5,288 nt of DNA, taken from Actinomycetota bacterium. Its GTDB lineage: Bacteria; Actinomycetota; Geothermincolia; Fen-727; Anoxymicrobiaceae. How positions within the stretch are numbered: position 1 is the first letter of the stretch; each line of letters opens with the position of its first letter. Below, piece after piece: positions 1 to 4,900 of the stretch. The notes beneath the pieces are model-generated. The model made no database searches. It had not been told where the DNA came from and saw only the letters and a program-made list of their open reading frames with translations. The stretch covers positions 1 through 5,288 of the forward strand of contig JAHIPE010000111.1 in assembly GCA_018894655.1 (NCBI GenBank), read 5' to 3'. Position numbers and translations under genes: made by a program.

Positions 1-140
1 ATTCGAACGTCGATGCATCCGCACCTGCTGCGTTCCGCTCCCTCGCGGTACTCACGGAGTACAGCTCGGTCGCGCGCCTTGCATGAGCGGCGCCTCGGCG
101 CTCTCGATACGACACCGTATTTATGGAACGGGGCACTTAG
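1..140. repeat. Probable dispersed intergenic palindromic element, cut by the left edge
   Basis: The stretch contains nested inverted arms. GTACTC (48-53) and GAGTAC (57-62) flank a 3-base centre, and ATGCA (13-17) is mirrored by TGCAT (80-84). The right boundary looks like the run ACACCGTATTTATGGAAC followed by GGGGCACTTAG (ending about 140). From general familiarity, this architecture resembles non-coding palindromic repeats scattered between genes of many anaerobic bacteria: a central TAC-rich hairpin, a CGCGCCTTGCAT block, then a TTTATGGAAC...GGCACTAG-like end. If the element is symmetric around base 55, about 30 bp of it lies left of the window. The weak ORF across it (13-345) shows no protein features. 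The repeat identity is inferred and only one copy is visible here. Confidence 0.4.
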
Positions 141-250
141 CTCAGAAATCAGGCCTCCCGGCTACCGAGAGCCGCCGGGCGAGGATGCCCCCGGCCGTTT
201 GTTCCTGGTGTTCGGCCGTATTCCGGTTGCCCGCCGGATGCCGTCCATTA

Positions 251-279
251 TTGTAATAACGACTTTTCCGATTTATGAT
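251..279 (+). promoter_or_regulatory. Sigma70-type promoter for the lysine-rich peptide gene
   Basis: TTGTAA at 251-256 (consensus TTGACA) is separated by exactly 17 bp from TATGAT at 274-279 (consensus TATAAT). It lies in a local AT-rich patch within GC-rich surroundings. Transcription would start near 286, giving a leader of about 55 nt before the GTG codon at 342. It is the best promoter-like match noticed in the window and would drive the peptide gene and probably the 541 gene behind it. Confidence 0.6.
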
Positions 280-303
280 AGGAAAATGATCGTTCGGCGA
301 GTA

Positions 304-319
304 CGGTGTTTCCACACCG
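304..319 (+). promoter_or_regulatory. Small hairpin in the leader, just before the ribosome binding site
   Basis: CGGTGT (304-309) and ACACCG (314-319) form a 6-bp perfect stem with a TTCC loop. It lies seven bases upstream of the AAGGGAG Shine-Dalgarno sequence (327-333). It falls inside the predicted leader, so it could stabilise the mRNA or affect translation. It has no U tract and is not a terminator. A role is inferred from position only. Confidence 0.3.
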
Positions 320-341
320 GGAAACGAAGGGAGAGTGCGCC

Positions 342-479
342 GTGAAGGAGAAGAAAGCCAGGAAGTTCGAGAAGAAAGCGAAGAAGCTCGGCAAGAAAGC
401 GAAGAAGTCGAACAAGAAGGCCCTGAAGGCACAGAAAAGGGCTGAGAAGGCCAGGAAGAAGCTTCCCGAGGCCGAGTAA
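342..479 (+). CDS. Lysine-rich heptad-repeat small protein (45 aa)
   Basis: The frame starts at GTG 342 and ends at TAA 477-479. AAGGGAG (327-333) lies 8 bases upstream, which together with the promoter at 251-279 supports a real gene. The 45-residue product contains 19 Lys, 3 Arg, 8 Ala and only 5 acidic residues. After Met-Lys, residues 3-44 fall into six uninterrupted heptads of pattern x-K-(K/R)-(A/L)-x-(K/E)-(F/L/S/A); examples are EKKAKKL (10-16) and GKKAKKS (17-23). Position 4 is Ala or Leu and position 7 is small or hydrophobic. This gives the 3-4 spacing of an amphipathic helix or short coiled coil with lysine on every other face. There is no signal peptide, membrane segment or cysteine. 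Lys/Ala-rich tails of bacterial histone H1-like proteins bind nucleic acid, so binding to DNA, RNA or another polyanion is plausible but inferred. No named family was recognised. The 541 gene follows 61 bp downstream on the same strand. Confidence 0.65.
   Translation: MKEKKARKFEKKAKKLGKKAKKSNKKALKAQKRAEKARKKLPEAE
348..473 (+). repeat. Six 21-bp tandem units inside the lysine-rich gene
   Basis: The heptads correspond to DNA units at 348-368, 369-389, 390-410, 411-431, 432-452 and 453-473. Units 1 and 2 share 18 of 21 bases and both begin GAGAAGAAAGC; units 2 and 3 share 16 of 21. Units 4-6 are more diverged but keep the Lys-(Lys/Arg)-(Ala/Leu) core in phase. The pattern suggests growth by in-frame duplication of a 21-bp unit, with older copies at the 3' end. 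Confidence 0.6.
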
Positions 480-540
480 CCGCTCCCTGGCCAGTGAGGG
501 GCTGCGGCATGTTCCGGGTAGCATCTACCGTGGAGGAAGC

Positions 541-1632
541 ATGAGAAAGTGCAGGCGGTGCGGCTTCCCAGTCAAGTTCGCCCGCTGCTTCGATTGGCGC
601 GCTGACGGAACCATCGTCAGCACAGACCGTACGAAGACCCGGTCCCAGATCACCTTTCTCGAGGACGGTGAGTTGGAGGGCCTATTCAGCGACCTGACCG
701 GCACCATCGGGATATCGGTGGAGCCGTTCCTTGTACAGGCCCAGAAGGAGGTAGGCAAGGCTATCTCCGCCAGCCTGCCCCTCCGGCACATGAAAAGGGT
801 TCCCCATAACAGGTTCTTCCGCCCCCAGTGGGTCGCCCGTCTCCTGGTCCGACTTGTTGCCACTGATATGGCGGGCCTCGGCGACGGCAGGATAAGCGTC
901 GATTCCTACCGCGCCGGCAAGTCGTTGGTGCTGCGTTTCAAGAACCCGTGCCTCGCCCCGCTACTGGCGGGAAGCGCGGCAGGTATCTACGAGTCTGTAG
1001 AGGAGATGCCCAGCTCCAACATCGACTACGGCATTGAAGGCGAGGACCTTGTAATTCGCCTGAGCCACGGCGAGGAGAAAGCGGAATCGGAAAGCCGCCT
1101 CTATCTCGAGGAGGCCGGGCCCGGTGACGGACCGCTCGGTTGCGACAGGTGCCAAGTCTGCCTTACTCCCCTCCCGGCTTCCCGGGCCCTCCAGTGGGAC
1201 CTTGGCCGGGGCATCATAAACAACCGCCTCACCGGCCAGCGGGAGGTGGTAGTCGCCAGCCAGTCTGTCAACGCGATACTGTGGGTGCTGGAGACGGAAC
1301 TCGGCGGGGAGATCCCGAGGATTCTGTACGAACACCAGAAGAGCTACACCCGGGAGAGGCTTGCCGGCAAGGAAACCGGCGACCCTGAGAGGTTCTGGGA
1401 GGACCACCTGAGGGGCCTCGCCTTCCGCGGACTCGGTTATCCCACGAGCTTCAGGCACAACGGCTCTTCGGTCTCGGTCAGTATTCTAAACCCCTACAAC
1501 CAGGACCTCTACGCCGCCAAGATCGCCGCCGCCCTGGAGGCTGTCACCGGTACCGCCTCCTCTATCGAGTGGAAAAAACGCACCCATCACGACTGCGAGT
1601 ACGAGATAACCGCGGATTCTATAGAGGCATAA
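541..1632 (+). CDS. Hypothetical protein with two tandem CxxC-headed modules (363 aa)
   Basis: The frame starts at ATG 541 behind GGAGG (532-536, a short 4-base spacing) and ends at TAA 1630-1632. There is no signal peptide or obvious membrane helix, so a cytoplasmic location is likely. The protein reads as two copies of one module. Module 1 begins with C4-x2-C7 followed by W19 and I25; module 2 begins with C204-x2-C207 followed by W219 and I225, an exact 200-residue offset. Later matches are Gln-Lys at 68-69 and 266-267, Arg-Phe-aromatic at 91-93 and 284-286, Asn-Pro at 135-136 and 317-318, and SSNIDY (158-163) with SSIEW (340-344). Extra cysteines are C16, C137, C201 and C352. The CxxC pairs look like half zinc ribbons or other metal knuckles. 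I do not recognise the family; a small-ligand or metal-binding sensor is one possibility, but no catalytic motif is visible. It probably shares a transcript with the lysine-rich peptide upstream. Confidence 0.85.
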   Translation: MRKCRRCGFPVKFARCFDWRADGTIVSTDRTKTRSQITFLEDGELEGLFSDLTGTIGISVEPFLVQAQKEVGKAISASLPLRHMKRVPHNRFFRPQWVARLLVRLVATDMAGLGDGRISVDSYRAGKSLVLRFKNPCLAPLLAGSAAGIYESVEEMPSSNIDYGIEGEDLVIRLSHGEEKAESESRLYLEEAGPGDGPLGCDRCQVCLTPLPASRALQWDLGRGIINNRLTGQREVVVASQSVNAILWVLETELGGEIPRILYEHQKSYTRERLAGKETGDPERFWEDHLRGLAFRGLGYPTSFRHNGSSVSVSILNPYNQDLYAAKIAAALEAVTGTASSIEWKKRTHHDCEYEITADSIEA

Positions 1633-1652
1633 GCCTCGGCCGGTCTCTGAGA

Positions 1653-1683
1653 GTGCCACAATCCCCGACCGGGGATCAGGCAC
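1653..1683 (+). terminator. Strong hairpin behind the 541 gene, terminator-like
   Basis: GTGCC (1653-1657) pairs with GGCAC (1679-1683), and inside it ATCCCC (1661-1666) pairs with GGGGAT (1671-1676) around a GACC loop. A 3x2 internal loop separates the two helices. It begins 20 bases after the stop codon at 1632, where a transcript end is expected. No T run follows (the next bases are CGCTTCG), so it would be an imperfect intrinsic terminator, a pause site or a 3'-end protecting stem. Confidence 0.5.
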
Positions 1684-2127
1684 CGCTTCGTGTAAAACGG
1701 CTTGAATCACCAGCCCCGCAGGAGATGGTGCCCTTTTCTCCGGTCGCAAACAGCGATAATATCTTCTTCAGTGAGCCCTTATCGCAGGAGGTACACCTAT
1801 CGCCGCTGGAGTCCTCACCGACCGTTCTCCAAAATATGGAAATCTATTCCACTCTTCGGTTCGCGCTTCACCGGGGTCTGCCGGCTCATCTGAGGCGGTC
1901 TTACGTCCCCTCCACGCGCGTTTATCCTCTCCGGGGAACGGCAGGCGAGCATCAGTTGGCATTGGAGGATTGGTTTTCTCCTCGAAGCCATACTACGATT
2001 ATCACCTTACAGTAGTGCAACGACATGTTTTTCGCCCTTGCTCTGTCAGATACATTTAGATAGATATCCATATTCTTCCATGTTTCAGTCAACTGCTGAA
2101 GACCTCCCGCAGTACATGGACGTCTGG
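1684..2127. other. Gene-poor spacer with short inverted repeats
   Basis: I see no convincing gene in this 444-bp spacer between the 3' ends of two convergent units. It contains a 7-bp inverted repeat, GCGATAA (1753-1759) and TTATCGC (1779-1785). Directly after it is a consensus Shine-Dalgarno sequence, AGGAGGT (1786-1792), with no ATG, GTG or TTG at a usable distance. GGTGCC (1727-1732) is complementary to GGCACC in the preceding hairpin. TTCAG (2084-2088) and CTGAA (2096-2100) form a weak 5-bp stem 28 bases past the ferredoxin stop on the minus strand. Several frames stay open across 1775-2060, but their translations look like low-complexity readings of GC-rich DNA. A decayed gene is possible. 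Confidence 0.5.
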
Positions 2128-3111
2128 TTACGACGTCGGTATGAAATCCCTCTCCCTTACTGCTTCCAACGTTAACGCTTCCGTAGGACAGACAATCTCG
2201 CAGAGACCGCATCCCATGCACGCTTCAGGGTCCACCACCGCCGCCTCCAACTCGTCGTCCATCGACAACGCCCCGAAGTAGCATCGCTCGAGGCAGTCAC
2301 TACACGCGTTGCACGCCTCGGCGTCAACCAGTGCACAGAACCGGCTTGGGTCACACATGTTCAACTTGCGGTCAATGAGCATCGGGAAGATCATGCAGCA
2401 GTCGTCGCAGCAGTTGCAGATGAAGTGCATCCCGCTTGAGCGGTTCATAGTCGTATGAATGAGCCCCGCCTCCTCCGCCTGGCGGAGCAGTCGGAGCGCC
2501 TCTTCCTTGTCTATATCGCGCCCGGTCCCCCGGTCTATGGCGTAGGAACCCGCCTTGCCTACCTGGAGGCAGACCTCGACAGGGCGGTCACACTTCCTGG
2601 CGGTCAGCCGGCAGGTGCAGTTTGTCACGGCGATTACTTCGGAATCATCGATTATCTGTCGGACGTCCTCGAAGGCGAGTATCTGCTGGCGTGCGTCCAG
2701 TGACTCCATCACCGGTACTATGCGGGTGACAGGCTTGGGAAGCATCTTGTCCACGTTCTCCGAGAAAACTGGCCACTCCTCCTCCATGAACCTCTGCCAG
2801 AGGTCCAGGAACTCTCGGGTGGCGTCCGGCCACAGGATAGATGCGTCGTGGAACTGCATGAGGTCCCGGCACAGGCGGTAGAGTGTTCCCTCCGGCGTCT
2901 CCTTCTTGAACACCAGGCCCTTATAGTAGAGGGTGTCCAGCATCGCTTTCAGTTCCCCCTCGTCGGTGGCCATCTTCTTGGCTAACTCAGGGGCGGTCAC
3001 CGGTAGCAAGAGAAGCAACTCGGCTTCCCCGGGGTCGGCCAGCATCTCGAAAAGCCGGGGGATGATAGGCGAGTCCCCCATGAATATCTTTTGTGCCAGT
3101 TGCTGATACAT
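2128..3111 (-). CDS. Winged-helix-like N-terminus fused to cysteine-rich 2[4Fe-4S] ferredoxin
   Basis: The frame runs from ATG 3111 to TAA at 2130-2128, 327 residues, soluble and cytoplasmic. Residues 35-80 resemble a small winged-helix fold: a TAPELAKKM helix, a second helix around 52-63 ending LYYKGLV, then a short wing. Residues 160-181 hold TNCTCR (C165, C167) plus C174 and C181, and 231-239 hold a dense ICNCCDDCC cluster, followed by C253 and C259. The C-terminus is a classical two-cluster ferredoxin: C267-x2-C270-x2-C273-x3-C277 and C298-x2-C301-x2-C304-x3-C308-P. The dicluster domain should carry two [4Fe-4S] clusters and shuttle low-potential electrons. The eleven additional cysteines suggest a further metal or redox site. 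Proteins of this general layout are annotated as 4Fe-4S dicluster proteins in anaerobes; the redox partner is unknown. Redox-responsive DNA binding is conceivable, but the N-terminal part could also be a protein-interaction domain. The macrodomain gene lies upstream on the same strand. Confidence 0.9.
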   Translation of the reverse strand: MYQQLAQKIFMGDSPIIPRLFEMLADPGEAELLLLLPVTAPELAKKMATDEGELKAMLDTLYYKGLVFKKETPEGTLYRLCRDLMQFHDASILWPDATREFLDLWQRFMEEEWPVFSENVDKMLPKPVTRIVPVMESLDARQQILAFEDVRQIIDDSEVIAVTNCTCRLTARKCDRPVEVCLQVGKAGSYAIDRGTGRDIDKEEALRLLRQAEEAGLIHTTMNRSSGMHFICNCCDDCCMIFPMLIDRKLNMCDPSRFCALVDAEACNACSDCLERCYFGALSMDDELEAAVVDPEACMGCGLCEIVCPTEALTLEAVRERDFIPTS

Positions 3112-3133
3112 GTCCCCGGTATTGATGAGAAAT

Positions 3134-3140
3134 CCTCCTC
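3134..3140 (-). promoter_or_regulatory. Shine-Dalgarno sequence that disagrees with the first ATG
   Basis: On the minus strand GAGGAGG occupies 3140-3134, an excellent Shine-Dalgarno match. It lies 22 bases from ATG 3111 but 7 bases from an in-frame ATC at 3126-3124, with no stop between them. Initiation at ATC would give 332 residues, beginning (M)NTGD before the annotated Met. ATC starts are rare (infC uses a related non-AUG start), so the ATG is kept as the call and the alternative recorded. Confidence 0.45.
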
Positions 3141-3153
3141 TGTCTTTGCTGTC

Positions 3154-3181
3154 AACCTACTAATAACAGCACGCGAGTCAA
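3154..3181 (-). promoter_or_regulatory. Weak candidate promoter for the ferredoxin gene
   Basis: On the minus strand TTGACT (3181-3176) matches five of six -35 positions. Sixteen bases on, TAGGTT (3159-3154) matches only three of six -10 positions. It lies in the gap between the macrodomain stop and the ferredoxin start, so the ferredoxin could have its own promoter as well as read-through from the gene above. Confidence 0.22.
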
Positions 3182-3221
3182 TCGCCCCTGATATTTCTCA
3201 ATCTCCAACCGCTCTACCGGT

Positions 3222-3752
3222 CTAGCCCTCGTCCAGCATCGCCGCCGCGCCCAGGTACACCTGGCGGTCCCCGGGGCTGAAGCAGCAACAGGTCACCTTC
3301 TCCAGGGAAGGTTCCACCTCGAGGAAGTCCCGTATCTCACCGATGGCAATCCGGGATGCCTGGGAGGTGGGAAAGCCGTATACGCCGGTGCTTATGGACG
3401 GGAACGCAATCGTCTTGACCCCGTTTCGCGCCGCAAGGGCAAGGCTACTCCTGTAGCAGTTCGCCAGCAACTCCTCCTCGCCCCCGCGCCCCCCATGCCA
3501 GACCGGGCCAACAGTATGTATTACGTATCTGGCCGGCAGGTTATACCCCCCGGTTATCTTCGCCTCCCCGGTCTCACAACCCCCCAGGGTACAGGCCTCT
3601 TTGAGAAGCCCAGGCCCGGCCGCCCTGTGTATCGCCCCGTCCACACCTCCGCCCCCCAGGAGGGTCCTGTTGGCGGCGTTGACCACGGCGTCAACCTCGA
3701 GCTTCGTTATGTCCCCTTCGACTATCTCCAGCCGGCCCCCGAGGTAAGCCAT
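3222..3752 (-). CDS. Macrodomain protein, YmdB-type O-acetyl-ADP-ribose deacetylase (176 aa)
   Basis: The protein binds ADP-ribose. In the E. coli YmdB class it hydrolyses O-acetyl-ADP-ribose and can remove ADP-ribose from acidic side chains in the cytoplasm. Family motifs appear in order: GDIT (13-16), VNAAN (24-28), [14 protein letters not shown] (33-46), [12 protein letters not shown] (62-73), [10 protein letters not shown] (76-85) and [10 protein letters not shown] (119-128). Asn25 and Asp38 occupy the positions of the Asn/Asp pair important for catalysis in YmdB. Length is close to the roughly 177 residues of E. coli YmdB. I chose ATG 3752-3750, which has AAGGGG 7 bases upstream. The longer frame from GTG 3779 has no ribosome binding site and adds nine residues with no family counterpart. 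The stop is TAG at 3224-3222. The C-terminus has an unusual CCC run (residues 157-159). The gene is divergent from the dehydrogenase at 3888 and lies 110 bp upstream of the ferredoxin on the same strand, possibly one transcript. No ADP-ribosyltransferase or sirtuin is visible nearby. Confidence 0.93.
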   Translation of the reverse strand: MAYLGGRLEIVEGDITKLEVDAVVNAANRTLLGGGGVDGAIHRAAGPGLLKEACTLGGCETGEAKITGGYNLPARYVIHTVGPVWHGGRGGEEELLANCYRSSLALAARNGVKTIAFPSISTGVYGFPTSQASRIAIGEIRDFLEVEPSLEKVTCCCFSPGDRQVYLGAAAMLDEG

Positions 3753-3769
3753 GACAAGCCCCTTTTGTC
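3753..3769 (-). promoter_or_regulatory. Shine-Dalgarno presented in a small hairpin next to the macrodomain start
   Basis: Read on the minus strand, GACAA (3769-3765) and TTGTC (3757-3753) form a 5-bp stem. Its 7-base loop, AAGGGGC, contains the ribosome binding site, and the stem abuts the ATG at 3752. This fixes the chosen start and leaves the SD in a loop, possibly modulating translation. The stem is short and could be chance. Confidence 0.3.
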
Positions 3770-3784
3770 GGTGTTCCACCAGTA

Positions 3785-3790
3785 ACTATA
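3785..3790 (-). promoter_or_regulatory. Candidate -10 element for the macrodomain gene
   Basis: TATAGT on the minus strand (3790-3785) matches five of six -10 positions. It would start transcription near 3778, about 26 nt before ATG 3752. No good -35 lies 16-18 bp upstream, so it may be activator-dependent or spurious. A start here would leave GTG 3779 outside the transcript, consistent with the shorter protein. Confidence 0.3.
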
Positions 3791-3866
3791 TCAAACATTT
3801 CTTCCACGAAAGGTAGAATAACACGGCGTTTTTAGTTAATCTCAATGGAACGCGAATGACGGGAAG

Positions 3867-3880
3867 CCCGCGCGGGAGGT
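3867..3880 (+). promoter_or_regulatory. Ribosome binding site overlapping a 10-bp palindrome
   Basis: GGGAGGT (3874-3880) lies 7 bases before ATG 3888 and is a good Shine-Dalgarno sequence for the dehydrogenase gene. Its first three bases are also the end of a perfect 10-bp palindrome, CCCGCGCGGG (3867-3876). CCCG (3867-3870) could alternatively pair with CGGG at 3860-3863. A dyad here could be an operator or an RNA switch, but the arms are short. Confidence 0.4.
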
Positions 3881-3887
3881 CCGTACG

Positions 3888-4847
3888 ATGTCGGTAGTGG
3901 CGATCACCGGGAGTTCCGGGTACATAGGGTCGCGAATCGAGCACTTCCTGGAGGACGAAGACAAGGTATCCCGGGTGGTCGGGGTTGACATCTCGCCCCC
4001 TGCCGAGCCGTTCGGCAAGACCAGGTACCACCGTATGGACATCCGCGACCCCGCGCTGGTCTCCCTCTTCCGCCGCGAGAACGTTGAGAAGGTTATCCAC
4101 CTGGCGTTTGTGGTCAACCCGATTCATAACACGACCGTTATGCATGATATCAATATCAACGGCTTCACCAACGTCCTGGCCGCCACTGTCGCCTGCGGCG
4201 CCCGACACTTGATAGCAGCCTCGTCGTCGACCGCGTTCGGCGCCTTCGAGGACAACCCCGAATGGCTTGCGGAGAACGACACACCACGGAGGCAACCGAA
4301 CTTCACCTACGCCTCGGACAAGTACGAGATGGAGACGCTTGCCGTCTCGTTCATCGCCAGGCATCCGGAAATAAAAGTGGCGGTGATCCGCCCCTGCATC
4401 GTTTACGGCCTCCATGTGGACAACTACCTCTCCCGTTTCATCATCCGCCTTCCGTTCGTGCCGGCGGTAGGTGATGCGCGACCCGAGATGCAGTTCGTCC
4501 ATGAGGACGACGTCGCCGAGGTGTTCCTTCGAGTGCTGGAGAAGGAAGCCTCGGGGTACTTTCACGCCGCAGGGGACGGAACGGTGAACCTCGAGGAGAT
4601 CGCCCGGATGTCTGGGAAGCGTGTCATCGGCTTCCCCCCCGGTTTCATCTACCCCTCGTTGGACCTGCTTTACCGGCTCAGGGCTCCACTCATCGAGGGT
4701 CCCAGCGGCATGCTCGATTTCATCCGCTACCGTTGGACCATCAGTGACGCCGAGACGCGACGTGTCCTGGGTCTGGGCAGGTTCAGGTCCAGCCGGGATG
4801 TCCTCCGGCTCATGCTGGAGAGCCAAGGCGTCGACAGCGGGGTCTGA
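3888..4847 (+). CDS. NAD-dependent epimerase/dehydratase, extended short-chain dehydrogenase (319 aa)
   Basis: This is an extended SDR of the NDP-sugar epimerase/dehydratase type, a soluble Rossmann enzyme acting on a nucleotide-linked or similar polyol substrate. The N-terminus has the dinucleotide motif TGSSGYIG (7-14), and Asp34 at the end of the second strand favours NAD over NADP. HLAF (71-74) matches the usual HLAA strand. The catalytic residues are all present: Ser112-114 and the Y141-x3-K145 pair in FTYASDKYEME. IRPCIVYG (167-174) and FVHEDDVAEVFL (203-214) are the conserved substrate-domain stretches. Length is normal for the family (about 310-340). ATG 3888 is supported by GGGAGGT at 3874-3880 and by the glycine motif starting seven residues in. 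TGA is at 4845-4847. Substrate cannot be read from sequence, and no sugar nucleotide or glycosyltransferase genes are adjacent. It is divergent from the macrodomain gene and convergent with queC. Confidence 0.93.
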   Translation: MSVVAITGSSGYIGSRIEHFLEDEDKVSRVVGVDISPPAEPFGKTRYHRMDIRDPALVSLFRRENVEKVIHLAFVVNPIHNTTVMHDININGFTNVLAATVACGARHLIAASSSTAFGAFEDNPEWLAENDTPRRQPNFTYASDKYEMETLAVSFIARHPEIKVAVIRPCIVYGLHVDNYLSRFIIRLPFVPAVGDARPEMQFVHEDDVAEVFLRVLEKEASGYFHAAGDGTVNLEEIARMSGKRVIGFPPGFIYPSLDLLYRLRAPLIEGPSGMLDFIRYRWTISDAETRRVLGLGRFRSSRDVLRLMLESQGVDSGV

Positions 4848-4852
4848 ACCCC
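4839..4852. terminator. Short hairpin over the dehydrogenase stop codon
   Basis: GGGGT (4839-4843) and ACCCC (4848-4852) pair around CTGA, so the loop contains the TGA stop. The stem is five base pairs with no T tract on either side. It may help define the 3' end between the converging transcripts, but support is weak. Confidence 0.22.
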
Positions 4853-4885
4853 AGATTCTCAACGACCCTTCCCCAAAACGCAAGA

Positions 4886-4900
4886 TGGTGCCAGGCACCA
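4886..4900. repeat. 15-bp palindrome TGGTGCCAGGCACCA in the convergent spacer
   Basis: Seven-base perfect arms flank a central A, giving a hairpin readable from both strands, with a 6-bp stem and CAG loop in RNA. It lies between two converging genes, where a bidirectional transcript end would sit, but no T runs flank it. GGTGCC/GGCACC palindromes also occur as dispersed intergenic (REP-like) repeats in many bacteria, so this may be one copy of a genome-wide family. The 10-mer AGATGGTGCC here (4883-4892) recurs at 1723-1732. Confidence 0.55.

Noticed and set aside
171..196. GC-rich inverted repeat (GCCGCCGGGC / GCCCCCGGCC)
   Set aside because: The arms pair only with a two-base bulge, no T run follows, and no gene ends upstream in the window, so I did not call a terminator.
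13..345. 110-residue open frame on the + strand
   Set aside because: It crosses the palindromic element, the promoter and the leader, is Arg/Pro-rich without any motif, has no ribosome binding site, and runs four bases into the better supported lysine-rich gene.
142..524. Two minus-strand frames of 122 and 83 residues
   Set aside because: They are antisense to the lysine-rich gene; their Ser/Leu/Phe-rich repeats are simply the complement of the AAG/GAA codon repeats.
961..1458. 165-residue minus-strand frame
   Set aside because: It lies wholly antisense within the 541 gene, whose internal duplication and cysteine motifs show which strand is coding.
1569..2015. 148-residue + strand frame past the 541 gene
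   Set aside because: It starts inside the 541 gene in another frame, runs through the terminator-like hairpin and shows no domain features or ribosome binding site.
2119..2137. Two GACGTC hexamers 13 bp apart across the ferredoxin stop codon
   Set aside because: Each is a self-palindromic hexamer expected by chance in GC-rich DNA, and one lies in coding sequence.
1952..2221. 89-residue minus-strand frame
   Set aside because: It overlaps the ferredoxin C-terminal cluster in another frame and has no ribosome binding site or recognisable motif.
3753..3779. GTG 3779 as the macrodomain start
   Set aside because: No Shine-Dalgarno precedes it, the predicted transcript start falls at about this base, and YmdB-type proteins begin close to the strand before GDIT.
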